DNA of 55,402 bases from an uncultured Corynebacterium sp. (GCA_943913645.1 CALTYZ010000016.1:1-55402); one strand, 5' to 3'. Shown: positions 1 to 7,939, counted from the first letter of the stretch. Program-made: numbers and translations. Notes: generated by a model not told the origin, from the sequence alone.

Positions 1-2
1 TT

Positions 3-86
3 AGCCGCCTCAACAACGGGCATCGAATCCGCATCGGAGACTTCGACATGCGCAAAGCCACCGCCCCAATAGAACCAGCCGATTAA
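3..86 (+). CDS. 3' end of an unidentified open frame (partial)
   Basis: An open frame enters from the left edge and ends at TAA 84-86, giving 27 residues that finish ...APIEPAD. There is no start in the window and I do not recognise the family. The sequence (RIRIGDFDMRK) is basic and soluble. The same frame continues after the stop into the glutaredoxin-like remnant, which may be coincidence. It could be a gene tail or non-coding. Confidence 0.2.
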   Translation, partial: SRLNNGHRIRIGDFDMRKATAPIEPAD

Positions 87-94
87 AGCAACCA

Positions 95-122
95 GCCGGA
101 CCGACTCCGCCGGACCGACTCG
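95..122. repeat. 14-bp tandem repeat plus hairpin sequence
   Basis: Two adjacent copies of GCCGGACCGACTC(C/G) lie at 95-108 and 109-122. Just downstream CGGTACCAA occurs at 121-129 and again at 167-175, and GTACCGG (147-153) pairs with CCGGTAC (166-172). This looks like a recombination scar between two gene fragments. No T-run follows the hairpin, so I do not call it a terminator. Confidence 0.4.
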
Positions 123-185
123 GTACCAACTACCCGGAACACGGCAGTACCGGGTCTCCGGAGCACCGGTACCAAAAACCCGCAT

Positions 186-383
186 CTGACACACTGCGCC
201 AAAGTGATTGAGAAATTTGATGCCGCTGAGCTCTCAGATATCACCGATATCGGCAACCTGAAGCAGTTCCTCGCCTACCGCGCCTCGCTGGACGGGTACG
301 CAGATGTCAGGTCTCAGGGGAAGATCGGTGTTCCGTCGAAGGTCATTGATGGCGCCACAGTGGAGTTTTTCGATCAGGTCTGA
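186..383 (+). pseudogene. Remnant of a glutaredoxin-related protein (C-terminal part)
   Basis: The plus frame ending at TGA 381-383 reads ...HCAKVIEKFDAAEL, then NLKQFLAYRASLDGYADV, then GKIGVPSKVIDG. This matches the C-terminal half of bacterial glutaredoxin-related proteins, where a lysine-rich NLK..L..R helix precedes a cis-proline loop (here GVPS). The usual N-terminal strand and CxxC redox motif are missing. Upstream the frame runs into repeats without a start codon, and the only possible start is GTG at 204. It is therefore most likely a decayed or truncated gene. Family assignment is by recall of motif pattern, not by a search. Confidence 0.5.
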
Positions 384-420
384 CCTGTACCTACCAACGC
401 TATTCGGGCCAGATTGAGAA

Positions 421-1581
421 CTATTCCATCGCATCAGACGCCGAGTGAGCGCGGAGATATTCTCGCATATAAGGCAGCTCGAAGTCGACGTAACCGTGTG
501 ACGTTGAGCGGATCATCTCTGCGTCGATGAGGCGCTTCCTGTAATTTCCGGCGTACTGTGCGTCCACCCCCATGCGCCTTGCGATGTCGGACATACGGGA
601 TGGGTCGTCGTCAAAAGACATGGCCGTGAGAAATGTGCGATCGACTTCTGAGAGATCCTCAAGTGACGGTTCGTGGACAAGTTGCCCCAGCTTGCGCCTT
701 GCATCACCTATGCCGCGTTCAACCGACTCCACGTCAATCACAGAGCCGTTGGTATTGCGGAACGCGTATTGGCCTACCAATTGGATCATGAAGGGGTATC
801 CGCCCGATGCCTTGGCAGCGATGGTTAAAGCCTCCGCCGTCCAATCGACCCCAACTGTCGCGGTTGTTTGCTCCAGAGCTTGCCGAACTGCATCGACGTG
901 CACCATGCCCGTTTCGATTCGGTTTGCGCGGCGCAAGAAGGTAACCGGGTTACGTCCCTCGGCAGCAGCGAGAAGCGGTTTCACGGCACCAGGGATGCCG
1001 GCCATTGCAACCGCAATCTCACGATTTTCCCGGACGAGGTGCTGGATTGTCGTACCGAACTCAACGATCTCGTCCATGTGAGCGTAGTGCAGCTCGTCCA
1101 AGGTGATCAGCAAACCAACTGGTTCCTGGCCGAGGCGGGCATCAATTTCCGCCTGGCGATTAAAGAGCTCATCGAGCACTGATCGCAACGTTGGGGTGGG
1201 CGAATAGGTGGGAACGGACTCTGTGTCAAAGCCGAGGTAGGGGAGTTTGATTCCGGAGAGGCGGCGCTTGGGTTCGTTGGAAAGCTCTTGCACGAGCCTG
1301 AATGCGCGGTCGCGGATGCGATCGATGAAACCGCGAGTTGTGGTTTCGGAGATGACGTGCCAGGCGTGAGATTTTGCGACCGCCTCGAATTCATTCAACA
1401 GAACAGTCTTGCCTACCCCCCTCGGGCCAGTGATGATGGAGATACGTTCATGGCTCCCCGGCCCGTCTTGGATGGCAGCGTCGAAGTCGCGGAGATACTC
1501 ATCGCGCCCCGCGAGAACCACCGGTGTCTTCCCAACCGTCGCGGTGAAGGGGTTCCTCGGGCGTCTTTGGATTGCGGGCAT
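421..1581 (-). CDS. AAA-type ATP-binding protein with C-terminal winged helix
   Basis: This is a 386-residue protein of the STAND/archaeal-ATPase type. The Walker A motif is GPRGVGKT (residues 52-59), and the Walker B/DE motif is LLITLDELH (D162, E163). The C-terminal 70 residues contain a winged-helix-like segment (MSDIARRMGV followed by a basic recognition-like helix). Such proteins are common orphan genes in actinobacteria. Their substrate is not known, and I do not infer one. The start at 1581 is supported by AAGGAG five bases upstream. Four TTACTAT heptamers sit directly upstream and run into the ribosome-binding site, suggesting autoregulation. The nearest minus-strand neighbour is over 3.5 kb away, so the gene appears monocistronic. 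Confidence 0.85.
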   Translation of the reverse strand: MPAIQRRPRNPFTATVGKTPVVLAGRDEYLRDFDAAIQDGPGSHERISIITGPRGVGKTVLLNEFEAVAKSHAWHVISETTTRGFIDRIRDRAFRLVQELSNEPKRRLSGIKLPYLGFDTESVPTYSPTPTLRSVLDELFNRQAEIDARLGQEPVGLLITLDELHYAHMDEIVEFGTTIQHLVRENREIAVAMAGIPGAVKPLLAAAEGRNPVTFLRRANRIETGMVHVDAVRQALEQTTATVGVDWTAEALTIAAKASGGYPFMIQLVGQYAFRNTNGSVIDVESVERGIGDARRKLGQLVHEPSLEDLSEVDRTFLTAMSFDDDPSRMSDIARRMGVDAQYAGNYRKRLIDAEMIRSTSHGYVDFELPYMREYLRAHSASDAME

Positions 1582-1590
1582 CCTCGCTCC

Positions 1591-1625
1591 TTACTATTTC
1601 TTACTATCTTTACTATCTTTACTAT
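1591..1625. repeat. Four TTACTAT heptamers before the ATPase gene
   Basis: TTACTAT starts at 1591, 1601, 1610 and 1619 (spacing 10, 9 and 9 bp, about one helical turn). The first copy lies just beyond the AAGGAG of the minus-strand ATPase gene. The arrangement fits a protein bound along one face of the DNA. Function is inferred only from position. Confidence 0.6.
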
Positions 1626-1643
1626 TTCGCTGCCACGATCTGA

Positions 1644-1907
1644 ATGGAGAATCCTCCCGGCCTTTGCGCATGCACTACTCTTTCCCGAGTGTCGCCTGAA
1701 CGTAGCCAAACCACATTGTCCAGGCAGGGTGTCAACGCTTTTCTTGCTCTGCCGGCGGCCCCGGTCCTGATGGTTCTCATCGGCTCGCTCGGCACGCAGG
1801 CCGCGGCAGTGATCATGGTGGTGCTGTTCCGGTCGAAGCTGGCTGGCATGACCCGCGACCGCGTCATCATCACGTGGCGCGGCACCCAAGAATCGCGCCG
1901 TGAGTAA
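1644..1907 (+). CDS. Possible hydrophobic remnant, unidentified
   Basis: An 87-codon plus-strand frame whose second half is strongly hydrophobic (ALPAAPVLMVLIGSLG, then AAAVIMVVLF), followed by the basic tail RSKLAGMTRDRV. This composition resembles the last membrane helix or two and cytoplasmic tail of a transporter. The first 30 residues look non-coding and there is no ribosome-binding site. It may be the tail of a lost membrane-protein gene. I do not recognise the family. The rest of 1582-2261 holds no gene I can support, only the repeats listed separately. Confidence 0.2.
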   Translation: MENPPGLCACTTLSRVSPERSQTTLSRQGVNAFLALPAAPVLMVLIGSLGTQAAAVIMVVLFRSKLAGMTRDRVIITWRGTQESRRE

Positions 1908-1909
1908 TA

Positions 1910-2011
1910 AACAACTCCAAACAACTATGTTCACCTGCGCAAATGTGCTGATCTGAGGCGTTTTTGCGGGGAGTTGTTTGCCTAGTTGTTGCAGAGTTGT
2001 TTGAAACAACT
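1910..2011. repeat. Cluster of six AGTTGTT heptamers
   Basis: The heptamer AGTTGTT occurs six times in 102 bp. It is in reverse orientation at 1910-1916, 1920-1926 and 2005-2011, and forward at 1972-1978, 1984-1990 and 1995-2001. The last two copies form the 19-bp palindrome GAGTTGTTTGAAACAACTC (1994-2012). Several copies are 10-12 bp apart. This is an operator or recombinase-arm type of array, lying between the ATPase gene and nhaP. Confidence 0.55.
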
Positions 2012-2091
2012 CTTGTTACACGAGGTCTATGCTCGATGCGGGTTTTGAGATTGTGGAGAAAGCACTCCCGGCAAGTGCATGCTGCGTGATC

Positions 2092-2183
2092 TGCTAGCCC
2101 AGGATGACAATCCGCGAGCTTACCGCCACCAAACGCCCAGTTCGGGTGTGGCTGTTGTGACGCTGCGCAATCCTGGGCTAGCA
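2092..2183. repeat. 92-bp element with 14-bp terminal inverted repeats
   Basis: TGCTAGCCCAGGAT (2092-2105) and ATCCTGGGCTAGCA (2170-2183) are perfect inverted repeats around a 64-bp spacer. A related element with the same end motif (CAATCCTGGGCTAG) is at 45479-45559. Two copies with conserved ends and different centres suggest a small dispersed palindromic element, with no coding capacity. Confidence 0.55.
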
Positions 2184-2261
2184 ATACAGAAATATTAGGG
2201 CTAGCAAGCCCGCCCCCCTTGCAGGGATTGCAGCCCCAGCCTGCGCGTAATATACCAGCGC

Positions 2262-3866
2262 GTGGAAGTCTTCATTGCGATCATTGGTTTGCTGCTTGCT
2301 ACGGTCTTGATCGCTGCGATTGGTGACCGCACAGGTATGCCCTGGCCGGCACTGCTGACAATCGCGGTCGCCCCGGTGCTGTTCCTCCCGGGGGTGCAGC
2401 CGGTACACATCCCCTCGGAACTGATCTTGCCGATCTTCCTTCCGCCCCTGCTCTGGTCGCTGGCCAGGCGCACGAGTTGGGGGATGATCCGCTCCCAGAT
2501 GCATGTGGTGCTGTCGATGTCAGTGGTGTTGGTGTTTCTCACCATTGCGGGGCTCACCGCAACAGCGATGTGGCTGATGCCTGGCATTGGGCTGGCTGCC
2601 GCGATGGTCTTAGCTGCGGCGATCGCCCCACCCGACCCGGTCGCAGTCGATGCGGTGGCAGGTTCTGCGGGGATACCGCGGCGCATTACTAGCACGTTGC
2701 AAACAGAGGGGTTGTTCAATGATGCTGCATCTATTGTCGCCTTCCATGTCGCGCTTGCCGCACTGGTCGCCGGCGATAACGTCAACTTCAGCAAAGGGCT
2801 CTTCATGTTCCTCTACGCCGCCGCGGCAGCGGCAGTCATTGGGCTGGTGGTGGGCAGGTTAGCTGCCCGGTTTGTTGATTCGGTGCCCGATTCGGTGATC
2901 CGCACCGCGTTCACGTGGGTGTTGCCGTTCGCCATTTACGGCGCTGCGGAAGCTGTGCACGCCTCCGGAGTCATTGCGATTGTGATCGCGGCGGTGGAGA
3001 TGGCCTCGCGCGCCTCGCTTACCGCAGAAGACCGGCTTTCCGGCCACTCGTTTTGGGAGACGGTGGAGATGCTGTTCACCGGGGTCGCGTTTGGGCTGAT
3101 CGGGTTGAGTGTGCGTGAGGGCATTGATGATGCCGGCACCCAGGTTGGTCAGGCAGTACTAATCGGGCTGGTGTTGTCCATCGCCGCGTTCGCTGTGCGT
3201 TTCGCCTGGATGTGGGTGCTGTATAAGCGCAATACGCGTAACCAGCGAACCAATGTTGCCCCGCTTCGCCTCCAAGAGGTGTTGCTGATGGCGTGGGCGG
3301 GAATGCGTGGGTTGGTCACGCTTGCGCTGGTGTTGTCTATCCCGGCGGGCACCACCGAGTACCACCATGAGCTCAATGTCATTGCGTTGAGTGTGCTCAT
3401 GTTCACGATGGTGATTCCGGGGCTGCTGTTGCCGTGGCTGGTGCGCCAGCTTGATTTGGATTCCGGGCCGGATGCGCACGGGGATCGGGCTAATGCTGAG
3501 CTCAATGATCGCGCCTACGCGGCCGCACGCAGAGCGGTGCAGCAGCATGGGCAGGAGGTTGCGCCCGAAACATATGACATGGTCCAGGAGTGGTTGGATG
3601 CGGTCTCGCAGCGTCGCTCAAGCGACGCGGATGGGGCTAAGGGGCGCCGGGAGGCGTATTTGCGTGCGCGGGCGGCGGCGAAGCAACTGCAGCACATCGC
3701 TGTTCAGGCCGCAGCCGATGAATTGCAGCAAGCTCGGACAGAGCGACGCTATAACCCGGCGGATGTTGACGCGGTGCTTGCGGAGATTGACCGGATCGCG
3801 CTTGCCCATCAGCGCTCGGCGTTGGCGAGCCCCCATCACATCATCGATCGGAGCAAGAAAGCTTAA
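2262..3866 (+). CDS. Na+/H+ antiporter, CPA1/NhaP family
   Basis: A 534-residue integral membrane protein that would exchange Na+ (or K+) for protons across the cytoplasmic membrane. The first 410 residues form a run of hydrophobic helices typical of CPA1 antiporters. The key signature is APPDPVAV in the fifth helix region followed by EGLFNDAASIVAF (acidic ND pair). The last 120 residues are a hydrophilic, Arg/Ala/Gln-rich cytoplasmic tail with heptad-like content (AAKQLQHIAVQAAADELQQA). The start is GTG 2262, just before the hydrophobic helix, with no convincing ribosome-binding site. Length fits actinobacterial NhaP proteins. Ion specificity cannot be read from the sequence. Confidence 0.88.
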   Translation: MEVFIAIIGLLLATVLIAAIGDRTGMPWPALLTIAVAPVLFLPGVQPVHIPSELILPIFLPPLLWSLARRTSWGMIRSQMHVVLSMSVVLVFLTIAGLTATAMWLMPGIGLAAAMVLAAAIAPPDPVAVDAVAGSAGIPRRITSTLQTEGLFNDAASIVAFHVALAALVAGDNVNFSKGLFMFLYAAAAAAVIGLVVGRLAARFVDSVPDSVIRTAFTWVLPFAIYGAAEAVHASGVIAIVIAAVEMASRASLTAEDRLSGHSFWETVEMLFTGVAFGLIGLSVREGIDDAGTQVGQAVLIGLVLSIAAFAVRFAWMWVLYKRNTRNQRTNVAPLRLQEVLLMAWAGMRGLVTLALVLSIPAGTTEYHHELNVIALSVLMFTMVIPGLLLPWLVRQLDLDSGPDAHGDRANAELNDRAYAAARRAVQQHGQEVAPETYDMVQEWLDAVSQRRSSDADGAKGRREAYLRARAAAKQLQHIAVQAAADELQQARTERRYNPADVDAVLAEIDRIALAHQRSALASPHHIIDRSKKA

Positions 3867-3895
3867 CGACGCACCACTTCCAGCCCTCCGCCGAA

Positions 3896-3964
3896 TTTCG
3901 AAATGCCAAGTAAACCCGTTTCAAAATGCCAAGTAAAAGTGTTTCAAAATGCCAAATAAGTCTT
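3896..3964. repeat. Three 23-bp direct repeats upstream of the DUF4143 ATPase
   Basis: Units at 3896-3918, 3919-3941 and 3942-3964 share the core TTTCAAAATGCCAAGTAAA (first copy TTTCGAAATGCC, third copy ending AAATAAG). The period is exactly 23 bp, about two helical turns. The third copy contains TGCCAA (3950-3955), which sits 17 bp upstream of TATGAT (3973-3978). The repeats therefore cover the putative -35 region and probably act as an operator. Confidence 0.7.
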
Positions 3965-3978
3965 TAACCTGGTATGAT
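3950..3978 (+). promoter_or_regulatory. Putative promoter of the DUF4143 ATPase gene
   Basis: TATGAT (3973-3978) is a good -10 element, with TGCCAA as a weak -35 at 17-bp spacing. The ATG at 3987 begins 9 bases after the -10 hexamer ends, so the mRNA would be leaderless or nearly so. No Shine-Dalgarno sequence is present, in agreement with this. Confidence 0.5.
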
Positions 3979-3986
3979 TTACGCTC

Positions 3987-5207
3987 ATGGCGGACCGATA
4001 TATCCCTCGATTAGCGGATGCTGAGTTGGAGCGCGCACTCCGGAGGCAGGGTGGCGTCCTGATCCAAGGTCCCAAGGGCTGCGGGAAGACTGAGACTGCC
4101 AAGCGGCAGGCTGAAAGCTTCCTCAATGTAGAGACGGATCCAGCCGTTTCCCTTGCCATGGAAACGGATCCAAGGTTGCTGCTTGCAGGCGATACTCCTC
4201 GCCTTATCGATGAATGGCAGCTCGAACCGCGTTTGTGGGATTTTGTACGACACGCAATCGATGAAAGACGAGCCAAGGGCCAGTTCATCTTCACCGGTTC
4301 GACGGCGCCTGGCGCCGACGCGACCAGCCACTCGGGGGCTGGAAGATTCGCGCGGCTAACGATGTCTACGATGACCTTGTTTGAGACTGGAGAATCCGAT
4401 GGCTCTGTATCTCTCGCTGAGACAGTTGCTGGTGATCCACTGTCTTATGTCACGCCGTCGCTGACACTGGGCCAACTCGCCGAGCGGGTGTGCCGCGGCG
4501 GGCTGCCTTACAATGCGGGGCTTGCGTTTGAAGATGCATTAGAGAACGTGCGCGATTACGTGCAAACTGTTGCAGACGTGGATATTCACACCGTCGACGG
4601 CGTGAAACGGAATTCTGAACGGGTAAGGCGAGTCCTTCGCTCACTGGCGCGAGGGGTAGGCACCGAGCTCGAGCTGCAAACAATCTCAACGGATGTAGAC
4701 TCATCCCGCGCAACAACCAAAGACTACCTAGATGCCCTCGCCAGCATCTTCATCTCTGTCGACCAACCCGCCTGGTTTACACATCTGCGTTCAAAAGCCA
4801 CGCTGCGGAAGACTCCAAAGCGGCATCTCGCGGACCCATCGTTCGCTATGGCTTCGCTTGATCGCGGTCCGGAGCATCTGTTGCGTGACGCAGCCTACTT
4901 CGACCAGCTTTTCGAGTCGCTTGTGGTGCATGAATTGCGTGCTCTGACTGGTCGAACCGTTTACCACGCACGGTTGAACACGAAGCTCGAAGTGGATGCA
5001 GTGGCAAACGTTGACGGGCGAGATGTGCTTGTTGAAGTCACGCTCGGTTACACCCCAGAAGTCATCGACCACGCGGCTGACACGCTCAAACGCTTCGCTG
5101 CGCAGCTGGAGGATGAGCCTGCCCTCATCGTCATTACCTCTGGCGGACCCTCTCTTCGGCGCACAGACGGTGTGGCAGTGGTTCCGATCGGTGCACTGGG
5201 GCCGTGA
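3987..5207 (+). CDS. ATP-binding protein, AAA_14/DUF4143 family
   Basis: A 406-residue protein with Walker A GPKGCGKT (residues 28-35), Walker B RLIDEW (D75, E76) and a sensor-like FIFTGST strand. The C-terminal third is the DUF4143 region. It has a nuclease-like core (TKLEVDAVANVDGRDVLVEV, a D...ExE-like pattern resembling PD-(D/E)XK folds) and ends with VITSGG...VAVVPIGALGP. The family is widespread in bacteria, often horizontally transferred, and its biochemical role is not settled. It is unrelated in sequence to the ATPase at 421-1581. It stands alone between nhaP and a convergent gene. Three 23-bp repeats cover its promoter, which suggests self-regulation. Confidence 0.88.
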   Translation: MADRYIPRLADAELERALRRQGGVLIQGPKGCGKTETAKRQAESFLNVETDPAVSLAMETDPRLLLAGDTPRLIDEWQLEPRLWDFVRHAIDERRAKGQFIFTGSTAPGADATSHSGAGRFARLTMSTMTLFETGESDGSVSLAETVAGDPLSYVTPSLTLGQLAERVCRGGLPYNAGLAFEDALENVRDYVQTVADVDIHTVDGVKRNSERVRRVLRSLARGVGTELELQTISTDVDSSRATTKDYLDALASIFISVDQPAWFTHLRSKATLRKTPKRHLADPSFAMASLDRGPEHLLRDAAYFDQLFESLVVHELRALTGRTVYHARLNTKLEVDAVANVDGRDVLVEVTLGYTPEVIDHAADTLKRFAAQLEDEPALIVITSGGPSLRRTDGVAVVPIGALGP

Positions 5208-5227
5208 CCGCAGACGGGGGCTGTCGC

Positions 5228-5253
5228 GCAGCGAGCGCCAATTGTGTCGCTGC
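5228..5253. terminator. Possible hairpin between convergent genes
   Basis: GCAGCGA (5228-5234) pairs with TCGCTGC (5247-5253) across a 12-base loop, between the stop of the DUF4143 ATPase gene and the stop of the minus-strand membrane protein. There is no T-run. It is a weak terminator candidate. Confidence 0.3.
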
Positions 5254-5558
5254 TAGCGGGCCTCGCCGGGACCATCAGTGCCGAAGCGCCCACCGGAGTA
5301 TCTGCCTAAGTCGCGCTGGTAGTGGGCATCCCAGTCGAAGTTCGAATCGAACTCAGCGTCAAGATTGAGCTCGCCTTGGGGCAGGTGCTGCTCCGGATCG
5401 CTGTTTGCTTGCACGCCGCGAAGAATCAAAACCGCGCCCCCAACGGCTGCGGCGATACCGGTAAATACCGCAGTCTGGCCGCTGAGAAAGCTCAAGGCGG
5501 CAGCGGCAATCACAATCAAAGTCCCGCCGAGGGCGTAGTCCCTTCCGGAAGCATTCAT
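5253..5558 (-). CDS. Small two-helix membrane protein, unidentified
   Basis: I place the start at ATG 5558 (MNASGRDYALGG), giving 101 residues and a 32-bp gap to the upstream LuxR-type gene. A GTG at 5627 would add 23 residues but overlap that gene and lacks a ribosome-binding site. Two hydrophobic segments (GTLIVIAAAALSFL and TGIAAAVGGAVLIL) are followed by a hydrophilic acidic tail of about 50 residues with several Asp/Glu. This is a DUF-type corynebacterial small membrane protein that I cannot name. It lies in the same direction just after the regulator and could be co-transcribed. Confidence 0.6.
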   Translation of the reverse strand: MNASGRDYALGGTLIVIAAAALSFLSGQTAVFTGIAAAVGGAVLILRGVQANSDPEQHLPQGELNLDAEFDSNFDWDAHYQRDLGRYSGGRFGTDGPGEAR

Positions 5559-5590
5559 GCCTACGAGTATCGCGGTGCGCTGCAGGCGCG

Positions 5591-7939
5591 TCAACGCGGT
5601 GGGTGTGTCGGTGCTGCGTGTATCCACACTGCTAGCTGAGAGCGATTATCGAGGTGCAGCTTGGCAAGAATGTTTTCAACGTGGCCTTCAACGGTGCGTG
5701 GCGAGATCACGAGTTCTTCGGCTACTTGACGGTTCGTCAAACCGGTGCCCACCAACGCAGCCACTTCGCGCTCGCGCCGGGTCAGTGGCGAATCGGCGAG
5801 CACGTCGGCACCGGGGGTGGTGTCCTCGTGGGGGTCGCGGTGCACGCAGCGGAGCGCGAATTCAATGGCATCGCGCTTCGTGCGCTGCTCACGCGGTGGT
5901 GCTGCTCGCCCGGCGCGTCGGTTGGGCAGTCCGCATTGACGCCGGGCGTTCGCGGCCCGCTGCGTCATATGAGGTCCGAAGGCGTCGATGCGGGTTCCTT
6001 GCGCCGACCAGATGTCTTCAGCTGCGGCGATGAGCTCGCGGGCGCGGGCGTGGTTTCCTGCTTCGGCCTCGATCCAGGCCTGGACTTCCACGGTGAGCGC
6101 GGAGACAAGACCGTCTTGGAAATCCTGTTGAATCTCCAGACTTAGCTGCACCTGCTCGCGCGCGGCCTCCAAGTCGGCTAAACACAGCTGCGCCATGCTA
6201 GCTATCCAGTGGTAGTGCGCCCGGTTCCACCGCTCGCCGGCACGCTTGGCAAGCGCGATGTGTTCGGTGCAGGCAGTAAGGGCTGCCTGGTGGTCGCCGC
6301 TGAGTTCTAGCGCCATGGCGTGTTGGAACCCAGCCGTCAACACGGCTGAGAGATCGCCCGCATCGTGAAACGCCACAAGCGCTATGTCGTAGAGGGAGAG
6401 GGCCTTGTCGAGCTCGCCGGTGAAAATGTGGTGGAGCGCTTGCCAGGTGGAGGATTGGGCGCGCAGGCGGGCGTCGTCAAGCGTGTGTGCAATCTCTGCG
6501 CATTCTGCCGCAAGTTGCGCACCGCGCTGATGATCGCCTTGGATTAGCGCAATCCAGCTGGTGACCCACAGCAGCTCGGCACGTGCGCGCCCTGTTACCG
6601 AGTCCCGGGCGAGGAAGCGTTCCGCCCAGAAACGACCGTCGCTTAAAAAACCGCCAGCGACCCAGTGGTAGCGCAGCGCCGCGATGAATTCGGCGGTGTG
6701 GTTCGGTGCCTGGGCTGTGTCATAGGCTGTTTCCAACGCGGCCGCAATATTGCCGTGGTTCTGCCGGGCCGCATCGAGTTGGGCGGCTTGTGTTGCGCCG
6801 TACCAATTCGCCGCCATGGTCACGGCGCGCCGGGCATAAAACTGCCCGTGCCGGGCACGCAACTGGTCGGATTCAGACGCCGAGAGGTGGCGTTGTCCAT
6901 AGAGCTTGATCGAGGTGAGCTGATGGAAGCGAACCCGCGGCCCGCCGCGCTCAGCGCGCACGATGGAGTGGCTAACCAGCGTGTCAAGCAGCGCAAAAAC
7001 ATCTTCCGGCGCAAGCGGGTCAAAGCCACAAATATCTTCGGCTGCCTCTAAATCGAAGTGCTCAGGAAACACCGATAGCCGGTTCCATAAGGTGCGGGCC
7101 TTCGGTGCGGACAAGTCATAGCTCCACTTGACGACGTTTTCCAGCGTGCGTTGCCGGTCTGGTGCGCTGCGGGGGCCGTCTTGGAGAAAAAACAATTGTT
7201 GGCCTAAGCGCTCAGCGAGGTCCCCCACCCCGATGCAGCGCAGGCGCGACGCCGCCAACTCGAGGGCGAGCGGCAACCCGTCAAGGCGCTGGCACACCTG
7301 CACCACTGCATCGGCAGTGTGCTCGCTAAGCGTGAAACCGGGATCGACGCCCCGGGCGCGTTGTACGAACAGCGCCACCGACGGGCATTGTTCAAGCGCA
7401 GCGAGCGCTGCCGGTGCCCCAGACGGAATAGCTGCGGTGATCTCCGGGATGGCTAATGTGCCCAGATCGAAGGTGTGCTCGCCAGGGATGTCAAGACTTG
7501 CGCGGCTGGTGGCCAAGATACGAACATCTTTGGCTTCGCACAGGATCTGGCGCACCAGCGAACTCGACGCCTCTAAAAGGTGCTCGCAGTTGTCAAAGAT
7601 GAGCAGCGTTGTCTTGTGGGCAAGAAACTCCACCAGGCGTACGTCGGCGGCGCGCGTCGTTTGGTCGGGTACCGCCAGTGCCGCATCAATCATCGGGGCG
7701 AGGGCCTCACTGCTGTCGACCCCGGTGAGGTCCAAAAACCACACACCGTCTGGGTACTGTGCGCACACGGCGTTGCCGACCTCGATAGACAGGCGCGTTT
7801 TGCCAATCCCTCCCGGGCCAGTGAGGGTGACAAGCCGAGATTGAGCAAGCAGTTGTAGCAGCGCTGCAACTTCCTCGTCCCGGCCCACCAGTTCGGTGAG
7901 TACGTGCATCGGTAGCTGGGACCCAAGCCTGGAGCTCAT
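5591..7939 (-). CDS. LuxR-family regulator with N-terminal ATPase domain (LAL/MalT-like)
   Basis: About 782 residues from ATG 7939. An in-frame TTG at 7945 is nearly equivalent and better spaced from an AGGAGG. The N-terminal NB-ARC/AAA-type domain has Walker A TGPGGIGKT (K47, T48), Walker B LLIFDNCEHLL, and the QRLDGLPLALELAASR motif of signal-transducing ATPases. A TPR-like middle follows (many AAEC, QAALTACTEH helices), then a C-terminal LuxR-type helix-turn-helix (LTRREREVAALVGTGLTNRQ...). Such proteins bind an effector and ATP, oligomerise and activate transcription. It is divergent from the flavin-dependent hydroxylase genes, so control of those genes is the natural inference. The inducer is unknown but probably a phenolic compound. 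Confidence 0.85.
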   Translation of the reverse strand: MSSRLGSQLPMHVLTELVGRDEEVAALLQLLAQSRLVTLTGPGGIGKTRLSIEVGNAVCAQYPDGVWFLDLTGVDSSEALAPMIDAALAVPDQTTRAADVRLVEFLAHKTTLLIFDNCEHLLEASSSLVRQILCEAKDVRILATSRASLDIPGEHTFDLGTLAIPEITAAIPSGAPAALAALEQCPSVALFVQRARGVDPGFTLSEHTADAVVQVCQRLDGLPLALELAASRLRCIGVGDLAERLGQQLFFLQDGPRSAPDRQRTLENVVKWSYDLSAPKARTLWNRLSVFPEHFDLEAAEDICGFDPLAPEDVFALLDTLVSHSIVRAERGGPRVRFHQLTSIKLYGQRHLSASESDQLRARHGQFYARRAVTMAANWYGATQAAQLDAARQNHGNIAAALETAYDTAQAPNHTAEFIAALRYHWVAGGFLSDGRFWAERFLARDSVTGRARAELLWVTSWIALIQGDHQRGAQLAAECAEIAHTLDDARLRAQSSTWQALHHIFTGELDKALSLYDIALVAFHDAGDLSAVLTAGFQHAMALELSGDHQAALTACTEHIALAKRAGERWNRAHYHWIASMAQLCLADLEAAREQVQLSLEIQQDFQDGLVSALTVEVQAWIEAEAGNHARARELIAAAEDIWSAQGTRIDAFGPHMTQRAANARRQCGLPNRRAGRAAPPREQRTKRDAIEFALRCVHRDPHEDTTPGADVLADSPLTRREREVAALVGTGLTNRQVAEELVISPRTVEGHVENILAKLHLDNRSQLAVWIHAAPTHPPR

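Noticed and set aside
572..1081. Long plus-strand open frame (169 codons) opposite the ATPase gene
   Set aside because: It lies entirely within the 386-residue ATPase on the other strand, is rich in Ser/Arg/Ala typical of antisense frames and has no family motif.
3896..3964. 23-bp repeats considered as a CRISPR array
   Set aside because: The repeats are directly adjacent with no unique spacers, and no cas gene is near.
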